From Brachionus rotundiformis (Eukaryota > Rotifera > Eurotatoria > Ploima > Brachionidae), in assembly GCA_016802295.1 (NCBI GenBank), contig JAESIW010000137.1, forward strand, positions 2,821,961 to 2,885,960: a stretch of DNA of 64,000 nucleotides. Direction: 5' to 3'. Each line of letters starts with the position of its first letter. Positions within the stretch are counted from its first letter, which is position 1. The notes beneath the pieces are model-generated. The model saw nothing but the letters and a program-made list of their open reading frames with translations. It did no database searches and was not told the origin of the DNA. The translations under genes were made by a program, and so were the position numbers. Positions 37,044 to 48,450 of this stretch are shown here, piece by piece.

Positions 37044-38741
37044 ATGAGTTTGTTTAAAAAATTTCAGCTAAAGCCAAATAATCAAACTAAAGCTTCATTT
37101 AAATACATTGTTCTTACATCTGTCAACTCGTTAAAGCTCAATGCTCAATCGTTAAATTTTACCAAAAATTCTAATCTATTTTCGTCTTATAAACAAGGAA
37201 CATTTTTAGATCTTCGGCAAAAAATTTTAAATTTAAATTTTAAAAATTTGTTCCAAATCGAAATCAACTCGACAAATAAGATAAAATTTGTCAAAACCTC
37301 GACCATAATAGCCACACTTACTCGCCAAAATTTAAGCTCAAATTTGCACAACAAAAGAATTAAAACATTTAATCATGTCAAATCGTTGAATAAACAAATT
37401 TTCAATTTAAATCAAAAAATGAACCTTAAAACAAAGGCTATAGTTGAAAATTTATTATCTATATACAAAAATTTTTTGTTAAGGATTCAAATTCACAAAT
37501 TTAAAATTAAACTTTGGGGTTTTTTTAATCGCAAAAATTTCACCTCTCTCTCAGCAATGGGTGGTCTTTTTACTTGGGAAGAGTATAAACTATCTGACGA
37601 CGACATAAAACATGAAGTTAATGAAATGGTAAATCTTTTTGATGTTGGTTCCGAAAATAAAACCATTGGAGAAGCTAACACAATTCCTCATAAAGTAGCA
37701 ATAGACTTTGAGGCAGCTCGGACAATAGACAACAATGAGTGGAAGTTAATCTATGATAAAAAGGATTTACTAATTTGGAGGCGAAATATCTCTTTGGAAA
37801 ATGATGATGAAGATCAACAGAGCGAAGAAAAACCTAAGGAACAAAGACCTAATTATGATCTTTATGAATATAAAGTCTTGGGTCGGTTCAGCGACATTAC
37901 TCCTTTGGAATTCTATCAGACTCAAATTGATTTGGACTATCGAAAAGAATGGGACTACTTGGCTGTATCTTTGGACATAATTAGCAAAGAGCCAAGCACA
38001 GGTACTGAATTGGTAAAGTGGATAATGAAATTTCCATATCCACTCAATCCTCGGGAGTATATCTATATCAGAAGATACTGTATTGATCCAGATGCCAAAA
38101 TATTAATTTTAGTTTCAAAAAGTATACCAAATGTTAAAATTGATCCTGATTTGATTGACATAAGTGAACAAATCGATCTGTTTGAAGGTGAAAATCATTC
38201 TAAAATAATTGATAATTTCCTAGAAAATAAAAATTCAAGTAAATATGTCCGAGTTACAAAATATGAATCAAATATTATTATTTTTCCTCATGACGACTTT
38301 AATAAACCAGGTCTTTATTATGTTATCCAATATTATGATATAAATAAAGCAAAGATTCCAAAAATTGCTTATAAATGGATGGCAACAAGTGGTTTGCCAG
38401 ACTATTTGGAAAAAGTGCACAGAGCTGCGTTAGAACTAAAGAGACGAAATGAAAGTGATCACATAGATGAAGAAAAGACACTGTCAAAATATGATAAAAT
38501 ACATTTAAATGAAAATTTCGAAAGGCAGAAAGATTCAAGTACGGAAACAATCAACAATGAGTCATCATTTGTTCATGTAGACTACGAATTGAAGAGCACT
38601 GAGAGCAAAACTGATAATGAAGTTATAGAAAAAAATGTTTTAACTAAAGATGAAGTTGATAAAAAATTTGTTTTTATTTCTGAGGAAGTTTTGAATGATT
38701 TTTTTTCTCACCATGAGCCTCATTCGGTATTTTACAATTGA
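37044..38741 (+). CDS. STARD7: StAR-related lipid transfer protein 7, mitochondrial
   Basis: Single exon; I take the first ATG at 37044 (MSLFKKFQLK), giving 565 residues. A START domain spans about residues 220-465: DNNEWKLIYDKKDLLIWRR, YEYKVLGRFSDITPLEFYQTQ, YRKEWDYLAVSLDII, VKWIMKFPYPLNPREYIYIRRY, and WMATSGLPDYLEKVHRAAL, all close to STARD7. This protein carries phosphatidylcholine to mitochondria. The first 170 residues are rich in lysine, asparagine and phenylalanine with almost no acidic residues, consistent with a long mitochondrial targeting region; human STARD7 is only about 370 residues. An acidic insertion of about 35 residues lies inside the START domain (DLIDISEQIDLFEG..). The C-terminal tail is charged. 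Confidence 0.9.
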   Translation: MSLFKKFQLKPNNQTKASFKYIVLTSVNSLKLNAQSLNFTKNSNLFSSYKQGTFLDLRQKILNLNFKNLFQIEINSTNKIKFVKTSTIIATLTRQNLSSNLHNKRIKTFNHVKSLNKQIFNLNQKMNLKTKAIVENLLSIYKNFLLRIQIHKFKIKLWGFFNRKNFTSLSAMGGLFTWEEYKLSDDDIKHEVNEMVNLFDVGSENKTIGEANTIPHKVAIDFEAARTIDNNEWKLIYDKKDLLIWRRNISLENDDEDQQSEEKPKEQRPNYDLYEYKVLGRFSDITPLEFYQTQIDLDYRKEWDYLAVSLDIISKEPSTGTELVKWIMKFPYPLNPREYIYIRRYCIDPDAKILILVSKSIPNVKIDPDLIDISEQIDLFEGENHSKIIDNFLENKNSSKYVRVTKYESNIIIFPHDDFNKPGLYYVIQYYDINKAKIPKIAYKWMATSGLPDYLEKVHRAALELKRRNESDHIDEEKTLSKYDKIHLNENFERQKDSSTETINNESSFVHVDYELKSTESKTDNEVIEKNVLTKDEVDKKFVFISEEVLNDFFSHHEPHSVFYN

Positions 38742-39842
38742 ATTTTTTTGTTTTTATCTTCCAATATTTTCTTAATAAAAGCAAAGAAAAAACTAGTTTT
38801 ATGATTTGACTTTTTTTTCAAATAAGAAAAGATAAATTGTTTAAAGACTTGAATGTATTTAGACAATTAATGCAATTTAAAAACCTAAATATTTGCCCTA
38901 ATAATATTGTTAATTTACATTATGAAATTTTAATATTAAATTAAATTTTAAAAAACTTCATATTAAAGATTTAATTAATTTAGCTATATTATAGTTAATA
39001 ATAAAAAATCTAAGAAAAATTTAAGTTTAAATTTAAGTTTTCCTTTGTTTTAAATATTAAAAATAAAAGATAAAGTTGATTTGAAAAATGTGTTTATTTA
39101 AAAATTATTCGAATCTAAATATATTAGAATAGAAGAACGATTTTTTTATCATTTAAAGCTTTTAATTATTGTAGGCATTCATTTCAAAATATATAGCTTA
39201 AATATATTTAAATCAAAAAAACTTAAAAGATAACTTTAAACAAAATACAATAGCATTTTGAATTAAATGAGCGTATAATAAAGCTTTATTTAACAAGATT
39301 TATATACTGTATGTAAGAAGAAAATTATATTAGTGAGTTTTTATTTTATTCATAGTAAATTCTTGATATGATATTAAAGATTAAAAAAGAACCTTCCTTT
39401 AAACATAACTTGACTAAAATTATATCTCAATAAAACATTACAGAATTTTATATTTAGTTTTGGAAATTTTGGAAAAAAAATCTGAATAATATGTAATGAA
39501 GAATGATCTTTTTAAAAATTTGCTTTTAAACCATTCCAAAATAATTAAGAAAAAAAGTCTTTCTAGATGACTATCTTGAGTTGAATATATGTCTTTTGAA
39601 TAAATTAGGAAAATCACACATGTGAATCCTCTTAGCAAAGTTGAATAAGCTTCATTATATAAATATATATATATATATATTTACTGCAGTCAGGAAAGTT
39701 CAAGAATTTTTTATATTTAAATTTATTTTAAATCATTTTTCAAATTTATCCTTTAAAAAAATTAAGTGGAAACATAGAATCTAAATCCAAAAATCTAAAA
39801 TCTAATAGAATAATATTAAATTAAAAAAATATCCACTGCAAA
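38742..39842. other. AT-rich spacer upstream of vasa
   Basis: No supported gene. It contains a TA microsatellite at about 39663-39681 and probably the vasa promoter. Confidence 0.5.
39663..39681. repeat. TA microsatellite
   Basis: About nine to ten uninterrupted TA units 160 bp upstream of the vasa start codon. Confidence 0.8.
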
Positions 39843-42236
39843 ATGGAAGAAGATTGGGAAAACGAAGCTATTTCTTTCGCATTAAGGCCAAAAGAGGAAA
39901 TTTTTGAAACAAAAAAAGAAAACATCACCAAAAGGTTCTCTGGAAGAGGTCGTCTTGGATTAAGTAGACAACCTGAAATGCAGAAACCCGGAAAACTAGA
40001 CGAAAATAACAACCAAGAAAATGAGAAAATATTTGGTTTTAGTAAAGTAGAAAATACTAATATGGATGAATTAAATGATGAAAAAGGATTTGACACTTCT
40101 CATTTCCGTGAAGAAACTGTAGAAAACTGGAATGCATTTCCTAAACAAGATACTATTTCAAAAAATGATAGTGAGCTCAGTAATGTAAATGAAAAAAGCC
40201 AATATGATGGTAAAGATAATAAATCTTCATATAAGTTGGAGTTGGATGAAAATTTTAACTATAAAAACCAGGAATTTAATAATAAAAATGAATCAAAAGA
40301 ATTCGGTTTCAATCAAAAAATTCATGAAAATGATGGCCGAGATGAAGAATACAAATTCAATAAAGGCTTTGGAAACAGAGAAAGATATGAAAATGGTGAA
40401 GGAGAAAGCAGAGGCTTTAATAAAGGCTTTGGAAACAGAGACAGATTTGAAAAAGGTGAAGAAGAAAACAGAGGCTTCAATAAAGGTTTTAGAAACAGAG
40501 ACAGATATGAAAATGGTGAAGAAGAAAACAGAGGCTTCAATAAAGGTTTTAGAAACAGAGACAGATATGAAAATGGTGAAGGAGAAAGCAGAGGCTTTAA
40601 TAAAGGCTTTGGTAACAAAGATAGATTTGAAAAAGGTGAAGAAGAAAACAGAGGCTTCAATAAAGGTTTTAGAAATGGATATGGAGGTCGAGATAAAAGT
40701 TCTGGTGACGGAGATAGAGTCCCTTTTAGAAAACGTAATGATCAAAATGAAGGCTTTGGAAAAGATAAAAATGAGGTCGAAACTGTTAAAAAAGAAAAAT
40801 ACATTCCAACTGAGGTTGATGAAACAGAAGAAAGTTTGTTTACCACTGTAGCAGCTGGAGTTAATTTTAAAAAACAAATTGATATAAAAACTGATCTATC
40901 AGGCAATGGTAGTGATGATATTAAGCCATTATCATCTTTTGATGAAGCTGACTTATCCGAATTATTACTCAAAAATATTAAAAAAACAAAGTACAATGTT
41001 CCGACTGCAGTTCAAAAATATTCCATGCCAATTATTCTTAAAAGGCGAGACTTGATGGCTTGTGCCCAAACTGGTTCTGGAAAAACAGCAGCTTTTGTTC
41101 TGCCCATACTCAAAAATATCATTGAAGATGGCATTGAGTCAAGTCAATTGAGTGGTCTACAGCAACCTCAAGCTTTGATTCTTTCTCCAACACGTGAATT
41201 GGCCTTACAAATTTTTCATGAGTGTAAAAAATTCAGTCATGGCTCTATTATTCAAACCGAAATATTATACGGTGGTGTTCATTTTAGTTATCAAATGGAC
41301 AGAGTGAGAAAAGGTGTTAATGTTTTAGTAGCAACACCTGGCCGTCTCTTGCATGTGATAGAAAAAGAAAGCGACAAAATCAGCTTGGAAAAAGTCAAAT
41401 ATTTTGTACTTGATGAAGCGGATCGTATGCTGGACATGGGTTTTGAAAAAGCTGTGAGAGAAATTTTAGAAAAAGGTAAAGTAAAGGAAAAAAATGACCG
41501 ATGTACATTCATGTTTTCGGCTACTTTTCCTGATGAGATTCAGCGATTGGCCCAGGATTTTTTGAATGATTACCTATTTTTGGCAGTAGGTCAAGTTGGT
41601 GGTGCCAACACAGATGTTGAACAAACTATTCATAAAGTTACCAAATTTGAAAAAAGACAAAAATGCATTGAAATTTTAGATCAAATTGGAAATGAAAGAA
41701 CCATGATATTTATGGAACACAAAAAAGAGGTTGATGTGAATGCATTCTTTTTAACTCAGAAAGGCTATCCGTCTACTTCTATTCATGGCGATCGTCTACA
41801 GTCTCAGAGAGAATCTGCCTTAAGAGACTTTAAAAATGGCTCGAAAACTATTCTAGTTTGTACGGCAGTAGCAGCTCGTGGATTAGATATAGAAAAAGTT
41901 AACCATGTTATTAATTTTGATTTACCATCAACAATAGATGAATATGTACATAGAATTGGTCGAACAGGTAGATGTGGTAATTTGGGAAAATCGATAAGCT
42001 TTTTCGACCCAGAGAGCGAGAATGATCAGAAACTGGCCCGACCATTGGTGCGCATTTTGTCACAGGCATGCCAGAATGTCCCAGAATGGCTCAATTCTTT
42101 CAGTGAACATTCAATAAGTACTTCTACCAACACAAATTCAACAGATCTAAGAAGCAAGTTTGATCGACTGTCATTCGATTCAAAGCCAACTTTTTCTAGT
42201 TCTCAACCTGTAGAAGAAGAATCATGGGACAATTGA
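39843..42236 (+). CDS. vasa: Vasa (DDX4) germline DEAD-box RNA helicase
   Basis: Single exon of 797 residues. The helicase core has all motifs: Q motif PTAVQKYSMPII (about 385), AQTGSGKTAAF (407), PTRELA, GG, TPGRLL, DEADRMLDMGF (524), SATFPDEIQRLA (559), ARGLDIEKVNHVINFDLP and YVHRIGRTGRCGN (700). The nearest match is Vasa rather than DDX3: VAVGQVGGANTDVEQT-like wording, a C-terminal DVPEWL block, and an acidic tail ending EEESWDN. Vasa is needed for germ cells, piRNA work and, in small invertebrates, stem cells. The disordered N-terminus carries five to six tandem 20-residue repeats with RG dipeptides (FNKGFGNRDRFEKGEEENRG). There are no CCHC zinc knuckles. The gene has no intron in this frame. 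Confidence 0.93.
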   Translation: MEEDWENEAISFALRPKEEIFETKKENITKRFSGRGRLGLSRQPEMQKPGKLDENNNQENEKIFGFSKVENTNMDELNDEKGFDTSHFREETVENWNAFPKQDTISKNDSELSNVNEKSQYDGKDNKSSYKLELDENFNYKNQEFNNKNESKEFGFNQKIHENDGRDEEYKFNKGFGNRERYENGEGESRGFNKGFGNRDRFEKGEEENRGFNKGFRNRDRYENGEEENRGFNKGFRNRDRYENGEGESRGFNKGFGNKDRFEKGEEENRGFNKGFRNGYGGRDKSSGDGDRVPFRKRNDQNEGFGKDKNEVETVKKEKYIPTEVDETEESLFTTVAAGVNFKKQIDIKTDLSGNGSDDIKPLSSFDEADLSELLLKNIKKTKYNVPTAVQKYSMPIILKRRDLMACAQTGSGKTAAFVLPILKNIIEDGIESSQLSGLQQPQALILSPTRELALQIFHECKKFSHGSIIQTEILYGGVHFSYQMDRVRKGVNVLVATPGRLLHVIEKESDKISLEKVKYFVLDEADRMLDMGFEKAVREILEKGKVKEKNDRCTFMFSATFPDEIQRLAQDFLNDYLFLAVGQVGGANTDVEQTIHKVTKFEKRQKCIEILDQIGNERTMIFMEHKKEVDVNAFFLTQKGYPSTSIHGDRLQSQRESALRDFKNGSKTILVCTAVAARGLDIEKVNHVINFDLPSTIDEYVHRIGRTGRCGNLGKSISFFDPESENDQKLARPLVRILSQACQNVPEWLNSFSEHSISTSTNTNSTDLRSKFDRLSFDSKPTFSSSQPVEEESWDN
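40357..40676 (+). repeat. 60-bp tandem repeats inside vasa
   Basis: Just over five copies of a 60-bp unit in frame, each coding 20 residues of the type FNKGF(G/R)N(R/K)DR(F/Y)E(K/N)GE(E/G)E(N/S)RG. Neighbouring copies are nearly identical, for example 40441-40560, suggesting recent unequal exchange. Long open frames on the other strand and in another frame here are by-products of the repeat. Confidence 0.9.
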
Positions 42237-44353
42237 AATTGATTGTTTGTTTGTTATTTTAATATTTAAAACTCAACCATCTTTTTAAAATTTATTTATA
42301 ACTAATGTTATTTCTAATCAAAAAGAGTTTGTTTATTTTTTTCCAAAAACTTTTGTAATTATCGGCAAAAAATTTCCATTATACCACTTTTGTTGTAAAA
42401 AAATTTATATTCTTGTTGTTTTGATGAAAAACATTAAAAGTTAATATAAATAATTTTTTGCTTAAATTAATAAATTTATATAAAAATATTAAAATTTTAC
42501 ATTTGAAAAAATCTCATGAGAAAATATTAAATAGTTCAATTAAGCTTAATCCATTATGGTATACTAAATTAATAAAAAGAATGAAATTTTTAATAATTTT
42601 ATTCTCAATTTAGAATTAATTGTAAAACTTAATTAAATTTTGTCAAAATTTCCCGCTATTTTATTTATATCTGTATATATTAAATGAATGTAGATTTTAT
42701 AATGATTAAGTCATCAATATATTTAGAAATAAACTTAAGTAATCAATTAAGCCTAACAATATTTTATTCTGTCATTTATTTTGATCAAAGTAAAGAAAAA
42801 AAATCAAATAAAACTGAACTTATTCCTGATTAAGCATAGATGGCTCATCGGTTGCAGAAATGATAAGTTCCGACATGTTAGCCTTATTTTAAGGTTTTTA
42901 TTTACTTAGTTTTTTCTAGATTTTTAATTTGGTTTTATTTAAATTTTTGTTTATTATTTTGTGTTCCTATAAACATTTTTGAAAGATTTGGGGATATTTT
43001 TAGGGGATCATTCATTTTTAAAATTTTAATTTTTACTATATTGAAATTTTCACTAAAGGTAAAATATTTTTATATGGTCGAACAAGGTTTCCAAAGTAGG
43101 CGTCAATAAAAAAAATATAGAATTATAAATCAAAAAGTGTACTAAATAGATATTATGGTGATAAAAAGCGCCAATTAGTGTCTAAAAACAAAATTATTAG
43201 GATTATTCCTTATAATAAATCCTAATAAATATCTTTGTAGTCACAAAAATAAAAATAGCGGTCAGATTCACTATTTTCACGTGCATACGTATTATTAATA
43301 AATAACCATAACTTTCACGTAGAATGCAGAAAAGCTGTATGGCGGGTACATTGGCCTACGGATCTTTGTCCAAGTCTTGTCGAATGAAGGCGCCGCTAGC
43401 TTTGGCCATCTCCCAGTAAAGAATCCGAAAGGAGCGAGAATCTGCTATACAGCTCACCAGCACCCTCTGTAGATAGACGTAACTTTGGAAGCCTTAAGTT
43501 AAGACTTTTTGTAAATTTAGAGAAAAGTCGCTCGTTTTGTGGTTCCAAGCTAGTCTAAATAGTTTCCGAGTTATGGTGGCGTCTTAACTCTGCCAATGCC
43601 GGTCTAAAGCCCGGTTCCAAAAATATCAAAAATTTACTTAAAACTTAAAAAAAAAAAACTTTTTTTACTTTTAATGAAATCTTCCCATTCATGATTAGAA
43701 TTTATTTTAGATGATATTAATGTTATTTTTAGGTTTTAATTTTGCTTTTTTCAAAGATATAAAAATTAAAACTTAAATTCGTACTTTTTTTAAAAATTTT
43801 AAATGATCAATTAATTATGTACCAATATAAACTAATAAATTAATCATTAAATAAAAAATTTGACAGAAATACAAATCTTTTAACGTGGCGACGATTTTTA
43901 CTCCATTACAGCCATTTTATACAAATTTTTGAATAAAGTTTCATCTTCTAAATTTATAACTTATCGTAAATTTATAAAACTAATTTGGAATATTAGCTTT
44001 GTTTGAAATTATCTCCAAAATTTATATTCCTTATTTCTACTAAAATAAAAATTATTTTTTTTAATTTTCCATTTATTTAAAAAAAAAGTCAAAACTAAAA
44101 TTTTTATTATATTTATCTTTTAGTTTAATAAAATTTTTAATTCTATTCATATTTTTACATTTTTAAGAGGTTAAAATAAACTTAAGCGAAAAAAGCAAAA
44201 ATATAAAGGAAATTTTCTCAAATACTGCAACAATAAAATAACTAAAAAATAACATTTTAATTTAAACAAATAAATTGGTTTATAAAAATGCCAAATAAAC
44301 AGAAAAAAAAACAAGATACTGAAAAAATTACTTCAAAATTAAAATAAACTTAG
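42237..44353. other. Spacer between vasa and the BEN-domain gene, with a GC-rich island
   Basis: Mostly AT-rich without genes. One stretch at about 43260-43620 is clearly richer in GC and is listed separately. Confidence 0.5.
43260..43620. repeat. GC-rich island, probable fragment of a dispersed repeat
   Basis: About 350 bp with GC-rich runs such as GGCGCCGCTAGC, standing out sharply from its flanks. No open frame or RNA gene is recognised. The segment at 43540-43570 (TGGTTCC..TAGTCTAAATAGTTTCCGAG) closely resembles 1964-1996 inside the transposon (TGGTTCCCAATTTAGTCTAAATAGTTGCCGA), so both may come from one repeat family. Confidence 0.45.
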
Positions 44354-46954
44354 TCATAAATTACTAGAATTTAAATTAAATGTTTCCATACTATTTGATG
44401 ATGGGTCATTACTGTTGGAACTATGAGCATTTTCGCAAAACATTTCTATTTCAGACTCATCATTGGATTTGTCTAAAATGTCACCGTCGTATCCATCAGC
44501 ATCCATTAGAATGTCATCTTCGATCGATTTAATTAGTCGAGATTCCTTTATCTCAAAGTTTCGAATCACTCGGTTAATTGCCTTGCGGCATGACTTCCAC
44601 ACTATTTCAATATTTTTTTCCGGAAAATACTTTTCGACCAAATGGCGTATATAATCGATGCGATCTTCATCTAATGGTTGCTTGTTTTTCAAATTTTTAT
44701 GAAATGTTTTACCACTCACATTGTGACCAATCAATTCCTCCTTGGTGAATATTTTAAGCAGTACCTTAGTTGAAAAAATCATCGGAGAACAACAACACAA
44801 ATTCTTTAGTTCCAATATTTCTGGTTCAGACAAAATACTCATTTTGCTGGGCTCATTTTGAACAATAAATTGATTATTGCTCTCATCGTACACTATCGAA
44901 TCAGTATCTAAACCAAAAAAATCAAAAACAAATTTTTACATTTTTCTTAGAATGATTTTTTTAAATAAAATTTAATTACCTAATTTGGCTGCTTTACTAA
45001 GATCAATATAAACTTTGTCGTCATGTTGGATAAATTCAGGTGGAATATCTGCCTCGTCAGTCAGTCGAACAATTGATGTGGTTTGATTCAAATGGTCAGC
45101 TAGCTTTAGATTTACTTCGCTGCCAGAATGAAGTTCATCGAGTTCATTAGGGGGTAAATCGTTGGTAATTTGAAATATACTCAGGTTAGGCTGCAAATTA
45201 ATGATAGCTGTTGAGGTGGCACCAGTTACTTGATTACTGTTTAAATGTGTAATACTGTTATTTTGTTCCGATGTAAAATCAGGTGAATAGTGCAATTCAT
45301 GCTGGAGAGTTTGATGCTGTATTTGTTGATGGTGTTCAGAAAGAGCCAAATTCTGCTGCAATTCATCGAAATTGTTAGGGGGTATGCCAACTGCATTGGC
45401 AAATTTTATTTCATTGTTACGGATACTTTTGTTGATGGCGGTTCGACATGATTTCCAAAGCTCATCTTTACTCTCGGCTTCAAAATAATTTTCAACTAAC
45501 CAGCGAATGTAGTTGATGCGCTTTTCATCAAGAGCTTTTTTGTTTTTTATGTATTTGTTAAATGTTTTTCCGCTCACATTATGTCCTATAAGCTCATCCA
45601 ATTTAAATATCTTGTACAATATTTTTGTGGCAAAAACCATTGGCGAAGAAGATATATTCTTGGTCAACAGAACTTCAGACTCAGGAATCAAATTCAGGTT
45701 AGCATCTGGTGGAAGTTCTTTAAATTAGAAATTAAAAATTAATTTTCTAATTTATTTAAAAAAAAAAGAAAAAAATAATTTTTCCAAAGCAAAATTTTAA
45801 ATTTTAAATGAAGTTAATAAATTGATAACAAAAAGTTAACTTTTAGTCTTTTTTTGAACCAAAAAAATGAGGTGAGCATTTGTAAATTTAATTTTTTAAT
45901 GATTTTTAAAGATTCAATTGAAATATTGAAAAAAAAAACTTTTTTTAAATTTTATCATTAATCTTGAACATTTATCTTGTTTTTTTCTGTTTTTACTTCT
46001 CCAAACTTTTAATTTTCTGGAAAGCCCATGCTTAAGACTGAATAAAATAATCTTTCTGTTTAATATATCTAATTAAATTAAATAGACAACAATTAAAAAT
46101 TTTTTTATCATTTTCTGATTGCGGCTGAAAGGAAGGACTAAGATCCGTTCCAGAATATCAGGGTAAAAAAAGACCCAAACTATCATTCCTCTGATGATCT
46201 TTATAAATCTCTCAATCTCATGTAACTTATAAATGATAAAATTTAAACATTTGTTTCTATGTTAAAATGTAATCTATTTTCTAAAATTAAATCATTTTTC
46301 TTTAATTCTATAATGATCAAAAATTTGTGAAAGGTTTAAAGCATGAAAAAAAGAATGTGAGAATGTATACAAGAGTCTAATGGTAGAAAAAAATAAACCT
46401 GGAAATATGCTTGTATGCTCTTTTTGCATGGGCTCGAGTTTAATTGTTTGATTAGAATCTGATTGATCATCAGAACACAGCGAAGTATTCGAAGCCGAAT
46501 TTTTGCCTAAGTCATTTTTTCTTTTTCCCATCTTTCGTTTCTTATCATTACCATTTATTTGACGCTCAAGAGCTGCAGCTTTTTTAGCTTCGTTTGAATT
46601 TGGATTGAGCTTGTTCCACTCAAAAAGCTTGCTAGCTCTCAAGATGGTATAAGTGGACACATTAAGGTTCAGATACTCTTTTATTTTAGGCGCAGTAATG
46701 TCCCGATTGAGTCTGGTCACCTCGCCAATCAGGTTTATCTCTTCAGGTGTGAGCTTTTTGTTTCGCCCACTTCTGGGCTTATCGTTTATTGACTTTGTCT
46801 CAATGTATTTCTTTAAAAAAGTGCTTATTGACTTGCGTGAGACTTTTATGTTGTCTTCCTGGAACAAGGCATTGGCTATTTGCTTGATTCTATAGCTTTT
46901 TTGAAATCTCAGATTAAGTATTCGGTTTTTGGCAAACGTTGACAGTCGACCCAT
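44354..46954 (-). CDS. Fusion protein: Tc1-type transposase DNA-binding region plus two BEN domains
   Basis: Three exons on the minus strand (46399-46954, 44980-45717, 44354-44907) join in phase to 615 residues, starting MGRLSTFAKNRILNLRF. Residues 1-140 look like the paired-like double helix-turn-helix of Tc1/mariner transposases (YRIKQIANALFQ, RKSISTFLKKY, RSGRNKKLTPEE, APKIKEYLNLNVSTYTILR). Two BEN domains follow, one in each later exon, each of the form KIL.KIF..(D/E)ELIGHNVSGKTF..LDE.RI.YIR.LVE..F....W(K)SCR.AIN..IRN. BEN domains bind DNA and chromatin factors. Between them are glutamine- and histidine-rich linkers. No DDE catalytic domain is present, so this looks like a domesticated transposon segment in a transcription regulator. 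The splice phases strongly support one gene. Confidence 0.78.
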
Positions 46955-47974
46955 TCTCACAAAATTCAACAAAATCAAAACCAAAATTTTCAACTATTAA
47001 CCTATTCATATTTAAAATTTTAAAATTTAAATTTTGATTTAATTATTAAATAGTTGAGAAGAAAAAAATGCAAATATTGAGTTGCATTTTGTTTGCGATC
47101 AGCGAAAATCTTTTTATAAACTTTTATTTGCCAAAGTAATTAGAAAGCAAAGAGAAAGAGAAGATTGATTTTTTCGTTAAGCTGAGCTATTTAGGAAAAA
47201 TTCTAGAAAGCAAAATTAAAAACTCAATCAGTAAATTGGAAAAATAAAAAAAGAACCACGATTAAATGAACATTTGATGCTTCGTTCTTACTTTCTTACT
47301 AAGACTTGTTATTTCTTACATATGCTCATAAAGTATTTCGCATTTAAAATTGAGCTTGGTTAAATATGCATTTAAAATGAAGCTATGCAAATTATGATAA
47401 ATGATAATATAGACATTTTCGTTCTTGAGGGTGCATTTAATACTGAAGAGTGGAGGGGCATATACAAAAATACTCTCGAGGTACCATTAAATTAAATTTA
47501 ACAAAAGCAACATAATTGCAGCGATATTATTAATTTAAATAAGCATGATGCCTATGTGTTCATTTATTTGTATTTTTTGCATTCATGTATTAGGAATTAA
47601 GCAAACAAATTTTAACTAAAATTTGAAATCTCTTAAAAAATTGGTAAATTTTTTGCAAAATTTAAATTTATAATTTATTTTGTGTCGACAAAAAAATTGA
47701 GCTAAGCATATTTACTTTTAAAATTTAATTAGTGTTTTAAATTTTGTTCTAGGTAGCTATATCAAATAAATTTTAACCTTTGATCCTTTGATTGTTTTAT
47801 TGTTTGATTTTAAATTTTATATGGATATTTTTATTTACTTATATAATTAATATAAATAGGAAAATTTCGATAAAAAAGTTATATTCAATATTTTTTGATT
47901 CGATTCAATCTCATTATCGTTTTCAAATTGATTTAATTTTATCGTTTTGTTAAACAATGCAATTAATTAAATAT
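46955..47974. other. AT-rich spacer without a gene
   Basis: Upstream of the BEN fusion gene; it should hold its promoter. I see nothing else. Confidence 0.5.
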
Positions 47975-48450
47975 TAATGAAAACATGTTAAAATGGATGC
48001 GTGTGCAAAAACCATCCATAAGTTACCAAGGCTTATAAAATTTCAGTTTTTAGCTCTTTCATTTAAGTTTTAAAATTAAAACAAAAAAATAGATAAATCT
48101 CTTTACATGATTTTACGTAAACGTTTAAAGTCTAATTAAATATTTTAAGATAGTTAAAAAATAGAGATTTTTTGAATATTTTGATCTGAATCGTAGAATT
48201 TAATTTTTAATTCAATACAGTGTTAAAAACGAAATTTCTTTAATATTTTGAAAAGTTAAATTAAAACCCGAAAATAGGTGTTTTACTTCACAAAAGGATT
48301 AATAAAAATCACTATGGTATATTAAGTTTTTGAGTCACGTAATTAGCTACTCTAAATAATAGTTAATCCTTAAAATTTTAATACTAAATAATTAATTTCT
48401 TAATCAAATTAATCACACTATAAATACACTTATTTTTAGTTGAAATCAAA
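47975..48450 (+). repeat. Left copy of a direct repeat of about 480 bp, cut by the assembly gap
   Basis: Starts near AAACATGTTAAAATGGATGC and runs to the Ns. It matches 49135-49622 closely, with small indels only (for example AACGTTTAAAGTC against AACGTTTAGTC, and a 14-16-base difference after CACTATGGTAT). Confidence 0.88.

Noticed and set aside
40189..40877. Long open frames overlapping vasa on plus (another frame) and minus strands
   Set aside because: They arise because the 60-bp tandem repeat is a multiple of three and stays open in several frames; the peptides are monotonous and the vasa frame is clearly the real one.
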